64,000 nucleotides of DNA from positions 248,001 through 312,000 of the IMG/VR virus record IMGVR_UViG_3300032675_000001; one strand, written 5' to 3'. Position numbers and translations under genes: made by a program. Shown in pieces: positions 55,591-63,734 of this stretch (positions within the stretch are counted from its first letter, which is position 1; each line of letters starts with the position of its first letter). Source of the stretch: a virus. The notes under the pieces are model-generated. The model saw only the letters and a list, made by a program, of their open reading frames with translations. It searched no databases and was not told the DNA's origin.

Positions 55591-55992
55591 TTACTTACGA
55601 GATTCCAGATATTCTGTAAGTGTCCCGTAAAGTGTCATCATCATTGCGATCTTATGATCGTATATTCTGATGTATGGACCTTTGCGATCCTTCTCCCTAT
55701 ATACACCCAAATAGTATGGGCAGTCAAGCTTTTTGGTCACTTCCTTAATAAAGGCATCCCATTCTGCTCTATCAAACTTTCCTATAGGAAACTCATAATG
55801 AGCAATCTTGGCAAGCTGAAATGCCTTCATTCCTTCTTCTGTCAAACGAAGGCCAGAACCACCCCTGCCAGTCACCCACCAGCGAAATAATAGCTTGTCT
55901 ACCGTAAGTTCTTTCCAAACGTTTTCTTCAACATCTGGAACTTCTGAGAGAACCGTTTCTGTTATTTCTTTCTTTGTTTTAGGATAGGTCAT
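55591..55992 (-). CDS. Conserved phage protein (RWWVTGRGG)
   Basis: 133 residues: LLFRWWVTGRGGSGLRLTEE, CPYYLGVYREKDRK and YIRIYDHKIAMMMTLYGTL. A recurrent phage family without known role. Overlaps upstream by 14 bases. Confidence 0.75.
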   Translation of the reverse strand: MTYPKTKKEITETVLSEVPDVEENVWKELTVDKLLFRWWVTGRGGSGLRLTEEGMKAFQLAKIAHYEFPIGKFDRAEWDAFIKEVTKKLDCPYYLGVYREKDRKGPYIRIYDHKIAMMMTLYGTLTEYLESRK

Positions 55993-56278
55993 CAGGGTAA
56001 ACTGTGCGCCCCGAGTTCATAAAGACCACCGTGAACTTGTCAGTTTTGAACTGTGCGTTCAGTTTGCGGCATAAGTTACGAGCATGACCCGGATTAGAAA
56101 AACTGGTTTTCTTGTATTTGGGTGCAGCATCATTGGTTAGATAGTGTGATGACTTCAGATTGATAGGTTGATCATCATAGAAAACTGCCCAAATACCTGC
56201 AGCTTCTACGATTTGATCACACTTATATGTTTTTTTGTCTACATATTCTAATAGTACGTTTGGTTGGGTTCTACTCAT
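55979..56278 (-). CDS. Conserved phage protein (KKTSFSNPGHA)
   Basis: 99 residues: AVFYDDQPINLKSSHYL, then KYKKTSFSNPGHARNLCRKL. Common in T4-like phages; unknown role. Confidence 0.75.
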   Translation of the reverse strand: MSRTQPNVLLEYVDKKTYKCDQIVEAAGIWAVFYDDQPINLKSSHYLTNDAAPKYKKTSFSNPGHARNLCRKLNAQFKTDKFTVVFMNSGRTVYPDDLS

Positions 56279-56484
56279 TTAAAAGAGCCGCCTTTAATCT
56301 CTATTTGTATTACATCATTTGATTTATCATTCGTCTTGGCGCTACTCAACTCATACAAATCTGATAGTAACTTTGAAATCTCATCACGTAATCCACGTGC
56401 TTCTGTGACAGGCAAAACAATGTCTTTTGATTGTTTTGACTCCATCAAAGTCATTTTATCAATGAATCGCTTAATATGAATCAT
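56275..56484 (-). CDS. Small helical late-type protein
   Basis: 69 residues from ATG 56484, four bases after GATAAATA. MIHIKRFIDKMTLMESKQ resembles a short targeting peptide (LME/S); EARGLRDEISKLLSDLYEL follows. Role unknown. Confidence 0.65.
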   Translation of the reverse strand: MIHIKRFIDKMTLMESKQSKDIVLPVTEARGLRDEISKLLSDLYELSSAKTNDKSNDVIQIEIKGGSFK

Positions 56485-56939
56485 CAGGTATTTATCGCAT
56501 TCTGTGCTTCGGTTTCAGTTTTATAGGGACCGGAATATTCATATCGTTGAATGAAGATATACTTAGGACAGAAAACTGCCTGTTTCACTCCATTCTGGTC
56601 CATAGCAAACCATCCAGCCGCATGAAGACATTTGCTTTTCTTTGTAGTTGTGAACAGATGAAGTCCACGCTTAACATCAAAGATGGAGTTATAAATCTTT
56701 GCAGGAGTTGGGTATTGTGGATATGGCATTGCCACTTTAGTGTTATTAGACTTAAGTGGCTCAAAACGAATGTGAGTCTTTTTCTTCAACTCATTTGCAT
56801 TATCAAACTGGAGGAAATTGCCGTTAAGCTGCACACCATAACCGGAATTGTTGGCTTCAATGTTGCCAACCTTCTTCTCGCCATCAGTGACAATCCAGAA
56901 TTGATTCTTGATGATTGGTTTTGCAATAAGTTCGGTCAT
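56484..56939 (-). CDS. Conserved T4-like phage protein
   Basis: 151 residues: KPIIKNQFWIVTDGEKKVGN, QFDNANELKKKTHIRFEPL, then KSKCLHAAGWFAMDQNG and YIFIQRYEYSGPYKTE. Known in marine T4-like phages in my memory; role unknown. Confidence 0.75.
   Translation of the reverse strand: MTELIAKPIIKNQFWIVTDGEKKVGNIEANNSGYGVQLNGNFLQFDNANELKKKTHIRFEPLKSNNTKVAMPYPQYPTPAKIYNSIFDVKRGLHLFTTTKKSKCLHAAGWFAMDQNGVKQAVFCPKYIFIQRYEYSGPYKTETEAQNAINT
56489..56496 (-). promoter_or_regulatory. Late promoter GATAAATA abutting a start
   Basis: GATAAATA-CCTG-ATG (56484), inside the end of the upstream gene. Confidence 0.6.
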
Positions 56940-57076
56940 TATTGTTCCTTATTCTTTTTATTTGACTTGTACTTAGTGTAGAGATATGCCCAAAAGAAAG
57001 TCCCGCAAAGAAAGCCAACTGCAAATGAGCCTAATACCCACTCAACAATGCTGCCGAAAGAAATCATAGTAATCAT
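56939..57076 (-). CDS. Tiny membrane protein
   Basis: 45 residues from ATG 57076 (ATGA overlap). One helix (WVLGSFAVGFLCGTFFWAYL), basic tail. Confidence 0.6.
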   Translation of the reverse strand: MITMISFGSIVEWVLGSFAVGFLCGTFFWAYLYTKYKSNKKNKEQ

Positions 57077-57291
57077 TGCACTAAAGTATCCCATACTAGT
57101 TCTGCATCCCTGACAACTGCCAGAGGAGAAACCCATCCATTGATAATCGCTTTATTCAGAAGTTCTTTATACTCGGAAGGGCATTTATTTGAAATTTCAA
57201 CACCTGCTCTGGTAGCCATTATACCCCCATCCTTAACCAAAAAGTTAGGATCACCGGGACGAATGGTTCTCAATGAAGTTTTGTAGCTCAT
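57073..57291 (-). CDS. Conserved small phage protein
   Basis: 72 residues: GDPNFLVKDGGIMATRAGVE, then ISNKCPSEYKELLNKAIING. Common phage pattern (iS..CPs.Y..li..A...GW), role unknown. Confidence 0.7.
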   Translation of the reverse strand: MSYKTSLRTIRPGDPNFLVKDGGIMATRAGVEISNKCPSEYKELLNKAIINGWVSPLAVVRDAELVWDTLVQ

Positions 57292-57686
57292 TTGTGCATA
57301 ACCTCTGCGCTGAGCATGATGAACAGGAACTCTTTTTCTTCCTCTTCATTGAGGACTCTTATACCAGTGCCAGCGCGATTCTTGGTGTACTCAAATGAGC
57401 CATCAGAATTCTGACGAACAACTGTGGTGGCTTCATATATCACGCTCATACCGGGCTTTTTAGGATATCTGTACCACTGTAGCTGACCCGATTCATTATA
57501 CATTTCTACGTAATGCGGCTGCCAAACATGCTCCCAGTACAGGTGTGTATCAGATTCCATGTCCATCCAAACAGACTTACTTTTCTTCCTGTTCGTAGCT
57601 ATATTGACTTCCATTCCCGGACGAAAACCTCTGTTTACGCTTTGGAAATCTTTCAACCAGTCAGACATTTTAACCCAATTAGTCAT
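57288..57686 (-). CDS. Unknown protein
   Basis: 132 residues from ATG 57686 (overlaps upstream stop). SDWLKDFQSVNRGFRPGMEV, HLYWEHVWQPHYVEMYNES and an acidic end. Not recognised. Confidence 0.6.
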   Translation of the reverse strand: MTNWVKMSDWLKDFQSVNRGFRPGMEVNIATNRKKSKSVWMDMESDTHLYWEHVWQPHYVEMYNESGQLQWYRYPKKPGMSVIYEATTVVRQNSDGSFEYTKNRAGTGIRVLNEEEEKEFLFIMLSAEVMHK

Positions 57687-57885
57687 GGTATTCATTAATC
57701 TCCCCACGATTCCATGCTTCAACTGCCAGATTGGAACCCTCTCTGTACTCTCCGAAAATGAAACCATCTGTGTGCCTATCACAGTACTCACACACTACCA
57801 TAGTATCACTGTCATCTGCATAGTTAGGCTCACACAAAATGGGAGTTTTGCTACAAACACATTTATTGAGTTCATAATCACCCAT
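57679..57885 (-). CDS. Lar-like small zinc protein
   Basis: 68 residues from ATG 57885. CVCSKTPILCEPNYADD, VVCEYCDRHTDGFIFGEY and AVEAWNRGEI fit the Lar-type (restriction alleviation) ribbon with the WN.R/G end. Anti-restriction is the known role of Lar; here inferred. Confidence 0.65.
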   Translation of the reverse strand: MGDYELNKCVCSKTPILCEPNYADDSDTMVVCEYCDRHTDGFIFGEYREGSNLAVEAWNRGEINEYHD

Positions 57886-58879
57886 GAAGCACACCCTTAT
57901 ACGGGGAGTTCAGCCACTTTGCATATGCATCCGCCGATTCCGAAATGCGGTTGAGTTCATACTTACCACAGAACTTCATCAGGTGAATACCAACCTGAGG
58001 AGTTGTGATCAAACGAACATCACTGCGAATAACAGCGTCCACTGCATTCTTGATTTCTTCCGGCTGTGCGTTAAGATCAATCAGAGTGCGATTGCGTTCA
58101 TAATCATCACGAACACGATGCTCTACTCCGTTGTGATCTGTCCACTTTTGCAGCATCAGATTATTCCAATGGAATCCCTGCTTGTTACGATCATTATATG
58201 CTTCTTTGATGCCCACAGAATTCTTGGAACCCTTTTCGCGAACACCGGGATAGGCACTGAACACATTATCGGTAGCATCGCCACGAATGCACTTCTTGAA
58301 CAGAAGGTATTCAGGGTCTTCAAGCAACTTGTGTTCCTTGGTTTTCTTGTCCTTTACCGGGCGATCACGGTCATCATAATACCCGTCCAGCTTGATCAAC
58401 TGACCAGCAACACCGTTATATTGGTGAACATTTTCACTGATCAACTGCACAAAGTCAGTGTCGGAGGAAATGATAAAGTGATTATCATTGGGATGAAGCC
58501 GAATAAACCGTGCGATCAAATCGTCTGCTTCTGCGTTTTCACAACGAAGAACAGAAGCATTGGTCTTTTCACGAAGAAAAGTTACAAACTGATCATAGGT
58601 TTCCCAGAACATTTTGTTTTCTTCAATCTCTTTCTGAGATACCGTTGCTTCATCAATGGCACGGTTGGCCTTGTATGGCTTGTAGAAATCCTTACGCCAT
58701 GAATGCCCCTCAAGGCAGAACACGACATGATCAATGCCAAATTTACGTACCATCTGGTTCACAGATGACAGCGTAAGATGCATTGCCATACCAATCTTTT
58801 CCCATGTGTCTTGACTCTTTGAGGCAACATGACGTGCACGGAAAAAGGTGTTGGCTGTGTCAATCAGTGCGTAGTTCAT
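57878..58879 (-). CDS. 5'-3' FLAP-type exonuclease (T4 RNase H-like)
   Basis: 333 residues. Metal-binding motifs: ALIDTANTFFRARH, ENAEADDLIARFI, ISSDTDFVQLIS and CIRGDATDNV. Removes RNA primers and 5' flaps at the lagging strand. Perfect promoter at 58905. Confidence 0.85.
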   Translation of the reverse strand: MNYALIDTANTFFRARHVASKSQDTWEKIGMAMHLTLSSVNQMVRKFGIDHVVFCLEGHSWRKDFYKPYKANRAIDEATVSQKEIEENKMFWETYDQFVTFLREKTNASVLRCENAEADDLIARFIRLHPNDNHFIISSDTDFVQLISENVHQYNGVAGQLIKLDGYYDDRDRPVKDKKTKEHKLLEDPEYLLFKKCIRGDATDNVFSAYPGVREKGSKNSVGIKEAYNDRNKQGFHWNNLMLQKWTDHNGVEHRVRDDYERNRTLIDLNAQPEEIKNAVDAVIRSDVRLITTPQVGIHLMKFCGKYELNRISESADAYAKWLNSPYKGVLHG

Positions 58880-58904
58880 ATGAATCCTTTGCTAATATCC
58901 GGAC

Positions 58905-58933
58905 ATTATACACATAATATGCGTATATGTCAA
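58905..58933 (-). promoter_or_regulatory. Consensus sigma-70 promoter (minus)
   Basis: TTGACA (58928-58933), 17-nt spacer, TATAAT (58905-58910), both boxes perfect. Confidence 0.9.
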
Positions 58934-58942
58934 GCATCAATA

Positions 58943-59692
58943 TCAACTTTCTTCAAACAAGTCATTATCAAGGACAGAAGGAGGGAAAATCCTTGCCTTT
59001 GCGATATCAAAGTACTTTTCTTCCTTTTCTATTCCGATAAAGCTTCTCCCGAGATTCTTGCAAGCAACACCGGTTGTTCCGGAACCCATCGTGTTGTCCA
59101 AGACAACATCGTTGGGGTTGCTATAAGTGTTGATCAGGTATTCCATCAGTTGAACAGGTTTTTGTGTGGGGTGAAAGCCTTTTTCCTGTTTAAACCTTAG
59201 GACAGTTTTTGGGTAGCGAGTACCATCTGGGTTGTCACGGTGAACTGAGTTGGCACTGCCGTAAACTTCACCAATCTTAGCTTTGTCACTACTAAACCCT
59301 CTGTATGGAGTTCCCTGTGTCATTTGTGGATTGTACACCGTTTTCTGGCGACAAAAAACTACGATATTCTCATGTGACTTTAGGGGCATAGACTTAGCAC
59401 ACATAGGATTTGTTCCTTGAGGCTTTTCCCAAATCCATTCATACTTGAAGTGCTTGAGGTTGGAAGCGATCAATGTAGTGGTAAATGGCTGTGCAGCAGT
59501 AAAGACCATTGCAGCAGATTTCTTACATACACGATAATATTCGTCCCATAGTTGATCAAGGGGTAAAATACTATCCCACTTACAGGCAGTAGTTCCATAT
59601 GGAAGATCAACAAGTAGCAAATCAACCGAATCTTCGTCTAACGTCTTTAATATATCTAGACAATCACCATGTCTTAGATCAAATGTTACCAT
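58943..59692 (-). CDS. DNA adenine/cytosine N-methyltransferase (beta class)
   Basis: 249 residues. Catalytic DLPYGTTACKWDS (29-41) comes first, HPTQKPVQLMEYLI and VVLDNTMGSGTTGVACKNLG (AdoMet FxGxG) last, so beta class. N6-adenine or N4-cytosine; specificity unknown. Overlaps the nuclease-like gene upstream by 7 bases, as in restriction-modification pairs. Confidence 0.88.
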   Translation of the reverse strand: MVTFDLRHGDCLDILKTLDEDSVDLLLVDLPYGTTACKWDSILPLDQLWDEYYRVCKKSAAMVFTAAQPFTTTLIASNLKHFKYEWIWEKPQGTNPMCAKSMPLKSHENIVVFCRQKTVYNPQMTQGTPYRGFSSDKAKIGEVYGSANSVHRDNPDGTRYPKTVLRFKQEKGFHPTQKPVQLMEYLINTYSNPNDVVLDNTMGSGTTGVACKNLGRSFIGIEKEEKYFDIAKARIFPPSVLDNDLFEES

Positions 59693-60237
59693 GTGGAAAT
59701 ATCTCTAGCCAGCCCAGAGTTTAAGAACTGATTGAACTTGTTGACTCCATTGAGCATGTAGTCATCATTACCACCGTCCTTGCCACCCTGCTGAACACTA
59801 AAGTAGTTTTTAATTTCACCGGTTGAATGTGCCTGAACAAAATCTGCCTTATCCATCCACACCACATGTGACTTGCTGATGTCTGGATTAATGCCAGCAA
59901 AAATGATACGATCCCAGTCTTTGGATACTGCAATGTGATTGAAGATAAAGCTGTTCTCGTCGCATTCGCCAGTTTTGCTGTTTGTCAGCGCGGCAGAAAA
60001 CTTAATTTCCGTTTTGTATCCCTGAACAACTCGGTCATGACTTGCGTTAAATGGCTTCTCAACCGTCAAGTTATAGTCGGTAGCCAACATATCAGAAATA
60101 ACATACTCTCCGAAGGAGCCTTTTTGCTTGTTTCCCATAGCCTTGTACCCTTCCATAAGTGTACCTTTCCATGGATCATTTACGGCTTTTGCTAATACTG
60201 CTTGCGCACCGGGCCGTGCTAGTGCATTTTCAATCAT
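59686..60237 (-). CDS. PD-(D/E)XK restriction-endonuclease-like protein
   Basis: 183 residues. KGSFGEYVISDML (E44), HDRVVQGYKTEIKFS with D68 and E77-I-K79, then IFNHIAVSKDWDRIIFAGIN. This spacing fits a PD-(D/E)XK nuclease. Paired with the methyltransferase gene. May cleave host or competitor DNA while phage DNA is methylated. Confidence 0.7.
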   Translation of the reverse strand: MIENALARPGAQAVLAKAVNDPWKGTLMEGYKAMGNKQKGSFGEYVISDMLATDYNLTVEKPFNASHDRVVQGYKTEIKFSAALTNSKTGECDENSFIFNHIAVSKDWDRIIFAGINPDISKSHVVWMDKADFVQAHSTGEIKNYFSVQQGGKDGGNDDYMLNGVNKFNQFLNSGLARDISTW

Positions 60238-60261
60238 TAAATCTGTATTCCTTGTTAGAGT

Positions 60262-60714
60262 TTAACTTACTTCGGTGAATCCATCGCCCAAATCCTTCTG
60301 GCGAATGATGCGAACATCATCACGTTTTTCAGGATCAGCGATTTCTTGTTCATATACCTCAAGCGCAATGTTTCGGCATACAGTCTGAAACCAACGATCA
60401 ACGATCATCTGGTCTGTATCTTTTTTGTTGTATTTGTAGCCTTGCTTGATCAAGTTGATTACAAACTTGTCATTCCAATCAAGTTCAAACGAACCATTGT
60501 TGATGTCAGCCGGATCAAGGTCTACATTTAAAATAGCTACATAAGGCTCACCCCTAGAAGTCGCATATTCTTTGGGTGTTAACTCTGGCTTAGTCTCTTT
60601 AGTTTTCCGAGGTGCCTTCACTTTAGGCATCGGCGGCTGTAGTTCCTTCTCAGGAAGCACAGATGCTGATGCATCGTCTTCCATGGTTAACCATTTCTTA
60701 ATTTTATCAAACAT
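60262..60714 (-). CDS. Conserved T4-like phage protein
   Basis: 150 residues from ATG 60714. FDKIKKWLTMEDDAS, a Lys/Pro linker, then GEPYVAILNVDLDPADINNG, SFELDWNDKF and DRWFQTVCRNIALEVYEQE, a module I know from T4-like phages. Role unknown. Confidence 0.75.
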   Translation of the reverse strand: MFDKIKKWLTMEDDASASVLPEKELQPPMPKVKAPRKTKETKPELTPKEYATSRGEPYVAILNVDLDPADINNGSFELDWNDKFVINLIKQGYKYNKKDTDQMIVDRWFQTVCRNIALEVYEQEIADPEKRDDVRIIRQKDLGDGFTEVS

Positions 60715-60718
60715 ATTT

Positions 60719-61354
60719 TTATCTCCCGATAGTATATATCTGTCTTTTATCACCGTGTTCATAAACACCACAGTCATATTCTCCACAATCATTGCAGTAT
60801 TCCCGATGAATAACTTCACCTTCAATCCACTGAGGGGGAACACGGTTGGTCCACCGAAGCAAATCGGTCTTACCGTGATTGTAGTAGTTACGGTAATTGG
60901 TGATAGGGTCCAGACTGATGATATATTCTTGTGCCATGCAAGATGGCATTTTAGTCAGTCCACTTTGCTTGATATTCTTGGGGGCACCCTTCAGTATGGT
61001 CCCCAGCTTATCAATAGTGAGATGAATACGAGAATAACGATGGGTATACTCACGACCAAGAGCAAGTAGATGAGAATAAAGCCAATCGTAATTTGCGCTA
61101 GACTCACGGACCCATGCTGCGGACGGATGATTAACATGAGTAGCAGAATAGATAATAGTATCAATAGCATCGGGGAGTTTCCAAACTTTCTTTTTGCGAC
61201 CTGAGTCCGTTTTACCGACTTCTTCCACACCATCAAGAACGCGATGTGCAGTAGACAACAGTTGGGCGGTTTCAAGAATCATCTTGACTACATGGCGATC
61301 AACCATGTTACGAGCGGCAACTTCTGGATCATAATCAACATAGAAGATATTCAT
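60719..61354 (-). CDS. Conserved phage protein (HVVKMILETAQLLSTAH)
   Basis: 211 residues: MNIFYVDYDPEVAARNM, DRHVVKMILETAQLLSTAHR, NHPSAAWVRESSANYDWLY and a Cys-rich end (EYCNDCGEYDCGVYE). Widespread in phages; biochemical role unknown. Confidence 0.8.
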   Translation of the reverse strand: MNIFYVDYDPEVAARNMVDRHVVKMILETAQLLSTAHRVLDGVEEVGKTDSGRKKKVWKLPDAIDTIIYSATHVNHPSAAWVRESSANYDWLYSHLLALGREYTHRYSRIHLTIDKLGTILKGAPKNIKQSGLTKMPSCMAQEYIISLDPITNYRNYYNHGKTDLLRWTNRVPPQWIEGEVIHREYCNDCGEYDCGVYEHGDKRQIYTIGR

Positions 61355-61364
61355 GATACTATAC

Positions 61365-61511
61365 TCACTTGTCTTTCTTGGTGGATTTATAGTACTTCCA
61401 CGCCATGATAGACAAAGGAATCAACGATCCCAATGGAAGAATGATGCTAACACCGATCACGGCAGGATGAAGTGCCGATCCAAGTTTGCTACTTTTCTTT
61501 TTCAGTGTCAC
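61365..61511 (-). CDS. Tiny membrane protein, GTG start
   Basis: 48 residues; membrane helix (AVIGVSIILPLGSLIPLSIM) with Lys-rich ends. Overlaps the next upstream gene in another frame by 23 bases. Confidence 0.55.
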   Translation of the reverse strand: MTLKKKSSKLGSALHPAVIGVSIILPLGSLIPLSIMAWKYYKSTKKDK

Positions 61512-61599
61512 TTATAACTTCCTTATATTTACGTGCCAGCAATACGTGCAACACTGCACACACTACGAAAACACAGGCGCATAGTATGATGTCATTCAT
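61489..61599 (-). CDS. Tiny membrane protein
   Basis: 36 residues; helix IILCACVFVVCAVLHVLLA then a charged tail. Confidence 0.5.
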   Translation of the reverse strand: MNDIILCACVFVVCAVLHVLLARKYKEVISDTEKEK

Positions 61600-61609
61600 A
61601 ATATAATCA

Positions 61610-61638
61610 CTCTACACCAATATGACCACCGATGTCAA
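61610..61638 (-). promoter_or_regulatory. Sigma-70-type promoter, weak -10 (minus)
   Basis: TTGACA (61633-61638), 17-nt spacer, GTAGAG (61610-61615). Confidence 0.45.
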
Positions 61639-61661
61639 GACATATCATTCGTTTAGGTTTG

Positions 61662-61826
61662 TTAACCATTCCAATGATGTATTGCGTTTGCGATGATAAA
61701 GAAGTTAGTTACAAAGGCTTGAAGGACCAAGACTGTGCGAACCCAAGCAACCTTGTCGGATTCTTTATCACAGTCACTGGCCTTTTCGCCAAGCGCCTTA
61801 AACCAAATACGCTTAAATGTAGTCAT
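61662..61826 (-). CDS. Small membrane protein
   Basis: 54 residues from ATG 61826: FKALGEKASDCDKESDKVAW, then a membrane helix (VLVLQAFVTNFFIIANAIHH). The CDKESD.va..RT pattern recurs in T4-like phages. Confidence 0.65.
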   Translation of the reverse strand: MTTFKRIWFKALGEKASDCDKESDKVAWVRTVLVLQAFVTNFFIIANAIHHWNG

Positions 61827-62244
61827 ATTCTCTTTTAAATCCCTCTGCGGTATAGATTTGTTCAACATCAAGACCATGTGCTTTATATCCTTCTTCCAGC
61901 ATTTCTTGATAGTACATGTTAGGAGAAGAATAATGTACATATTCTCCAGTCATCTGATATACCATGGCCTCATGTTCTTTACCGTTCACTGTAACAGTGA
62001 CATATTTCTTTCCGTAAAAGGAAGGGTAGCCTTCAAGGATGTCAAGTTCTTCCTCACATTCTGGAGTAATGTCCCACAACACACATTGCGCAACGTCACC
62101 ATAGCTGACTTCAACATCAGCTACTCCACGAAACACAAGACGGTGGTCCACAAGATCATACCTACCAATACTGACTGCATTAGGGCATCTCTGTGACATT
62201 TGATATATGTTGGTATTCATTCCATAAGCAAGCATTAAAGTCAA
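61813..62244 (-). CDS. GGCT/AIG2-like protein
   Basis: 143 residues from TTG 62244 (AGGAG seven bases upstream). MLAYGMNTNIYQMSQRCPNA, then RLVFRGVADVEV and ELDILEGYPSFYGKKYVTV with the catalytic-type Glu. Gamma-glutamylcyclotransferase fold, possibly acting on gamma-glutamyl amines or modified bases. Confidence 0.75.
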   Translation of the reverse strand: MTLMLAYGMNTNIYQMSQRCPNAVSIGRYDLVDHRLVFRGVADVEVSYGDVAQCVLWDITPECEEELDILEGYPSFYGKKYVTVTVNGKEHEAMVYQMTGEYVHYSSPNMYYQEMLEEGYKAHGLDVEQIYTAEGFKREYDYI

Positions 62245-62271
62245 CTATAATCTCCTATTGCTAAAAAGTTA

Positions 62272-62300
62272 ATATATACTAATTTAGAGTTAGCTGTCAA
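62272..62300 (-). promoter_or_regulatory. Sigma-70-type promoter (minus)
   Basis: TTGACA (62295-62300), 17-nt spacer, ATATAT (62272-62277). Confidence 0.55.
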
Positions 62301-62307
62301 GAAAAAA

Positions 62308-62315
62308 GATAAATA
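62308..62315 (+). promoter_or_regulatory. Late promoter GATAAATA of GIY-YIG cassette
   Basis: First part of the shared endonuclease leader: octamer, hairpin GTAGTT/AACTAC with inner GGAA/TTCC, TCTAAT, CGGAG and CAGTAATG. Confidence 0.7.
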
Positions 62316-62376
62316 AAAATGTAGTTCGCGGAATTGGCGTTCCCAACTACTCTAATACTGCAACGGAGTATCAGTA

Positions 62377-62976
62377 ATGACTATTTATTATGTATATTCT
62401 TATCTAAGAAAAGATGGAAGTCCATATTACATCGGCAAAGGCAAAGGCGGAAGAGCATACGACCACAATCATGTAGTTCCTCTACCTAAAGATCGTAATA
62501 GGATAGTTTTCTTAGAAAGAAATCTAACCAATGTCGGTGCGTTAGCACTGGAACGAAGGTACATACGATGGTATGGACGAAAAGATTTAGGAACCGGTAT
62601 ATTACGCAATCGTACTGATGGCGGAGACGGATTCTACTCTCTAGTGAGAACTGATAAGCACAAAAAGAATATATCCACTTCACTCACTGGCATAAAGCGA
62701 GTTCCTTTATCTGAACAACGAAAAGCACACTTAAGTAAAGTACTGACTGGTGTTTCAAAGCCAGCTTCAAGCCGCCCCGGAGAACTCAATCCGTTTTATG
62801 GAGCGAAACATTCTGAAAAGACCTTACTCATTCAGAGAGAAGCAAAAATAGGCGAAAAGAACGGAATGTTTGGAAGAAAACAAAAACGTATAGTGTGTCC
62901 ACACTGCGAAAAAGATACCTCAGTGAATGTTTATGCTGCGTACCACGGAGATAAATGCCGAAAAAAAGCTATTTAA
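62377..62976 (+). CDS. GIY-YIG homing endonuclease
   Basis: 199 residues; N-terminal GIY-YIG domain nearly identical to 28766-29467 ([42 protein letters not shown]), then NUMOD3-like [15 protein letters not shown] and [11 protein letters not shown], and a CPHC...HGDKC zinc end in place of the HTH. Its end overlaps the Smr gene by 8 bases. Confidence 0.9.
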   Translation: MTIYYVYSYLRKDGSPYYIGKGKGGRAYDHNHVVPLPKDRNRIVFLERNLTNVGALALERRYIRWYGRKDLGTGILRNRTDGGDGFYSLVRTDKHKKNISTSLTGIKRVPLSEQRKAHLSKVLTGVSKPASSRPGELNPFYGAKHSEKTLLIQREAKIGEKNGMFGRKQKRIVCPHCEKDTSVNVYAAYHGDKCRKKAI

Positions 62977-63184
62977 ACTTTCTTACTATTATCACCCCAT
63001 ATCTTAGAGAGGTTGTTTCACAGCCGATTCGCTTCAATGCAGCTTCGGCAAGATTAATCATTCTTATGCTATTTCCGCAGATTATTGTTAATGGGAAACT
63101 GTCCTGATTCATAAGAACGAAGTTTTCCACCATCATATCTACGTCTTGATGTTTAACACCGTGAAGGTCAAGTTCATGTGACAT
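62969..63184 (-). CDS. Smr-domain protein
   Basis: 71 residues: [20 protein letters not shown], then [20 protein letters not shown] and IVRKFK. A minimal Smr fold (LDLHG, I.xG.g) as in MutS2 C-terminus; Smr proteins cut RNA or branched DNA. TG.G of the second motif is CGNS, so activity is uncertain. Confidence 0.75.
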   Translation of the reverse strand: MSHELDLHGVKHQDVDMMVENFVLMNQDSFPLTIICGNSIRMINLAEAALKRIGCETTSLRYGVIIVRKFK

Positions 63185-63472
63185 TCACATTTCCTCTACT
63201 ACTGGCTCATCACCCAGTCCATAAGTCACTCTGTATTCCTTTCCGTTGTGGTTATAGAAATACGTATGAGTTCGTTGATTGTTAGAATCCCCGTAATGTC
63301 CTATTAGCTTAAGAACTGTGAGCATGTGCTTTGCTTCGTCACCTTCAAGTTCTCGCGTTTCATGACCATGAATCTGACGTAGCCATTCACGTAGCTTTTC
63401 CGGAGGCCATTTCATTCTTTCTTCGGTCTGTTTACGAATAACTTCAATGATGCGCCTATTTCTTTCGCTCAT
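63185..63472 (-). CDS. Small protein, unknown
   Basis: 95 residues: RRIIEVIRKQTEERMKWPPE, then HMLTVLKLIGHYGD and YRVTYGLGDEP. Not recognised. Confidence 0.6.
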   Translation of the reverse strand: MSERNRRIIEVIRKQTEERMKWPPEKLREWLRQIHGHETRELEGDEAKHMLTVLKLIGHYGDSNNQRTHTYFYNHNGKEYRVTYGLGDEPVVEEM

Positions 63473-63734
63473 TATTATTCCTTACATAATACATTGCCAT
63501 GACTAACCAGATAGTAGTCATTCCAGCAAGAGTGGCACCTGCAAACAATGAGAACCATTGATGCAGATGCCAGTAGAAATATACGTTCCAGAATCCCCAA
63601 ACAGCCCAAAAGAAGCTTGAAGGCCAAAATGTTCCCTTTACTGTTTTGTGCTTCCGAAGCGTAAAGATATTGATAGTTGCCGCTACCGCACCAAACGCTT
63701 CAAAGCTGCCATTGATTAAATCTGGTATGTTCAT
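63456..63734 (-). CDS. Conserved phage membrane protein
   Basis: 92 residues; DLINGSFEAFGAVAATINIF, then KGTFWPSSFFWAVWGFWNVY and FAGATLAGMTTIWLVMAMYY: three membrane helices. Common in T4-like phages (gLfe..GA....N...l.kDk...G..w), role unknown. Confidence 0.75.
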   Translation of the reverse strand: MNIPDLINGSFEAFGAVAATINIFTLRKHKTVKGTFWPSSFFWAVWGFWNVYFYWHLHQWFSLFAGATLAGMTTIWLVMAMYYVRNNNERKK

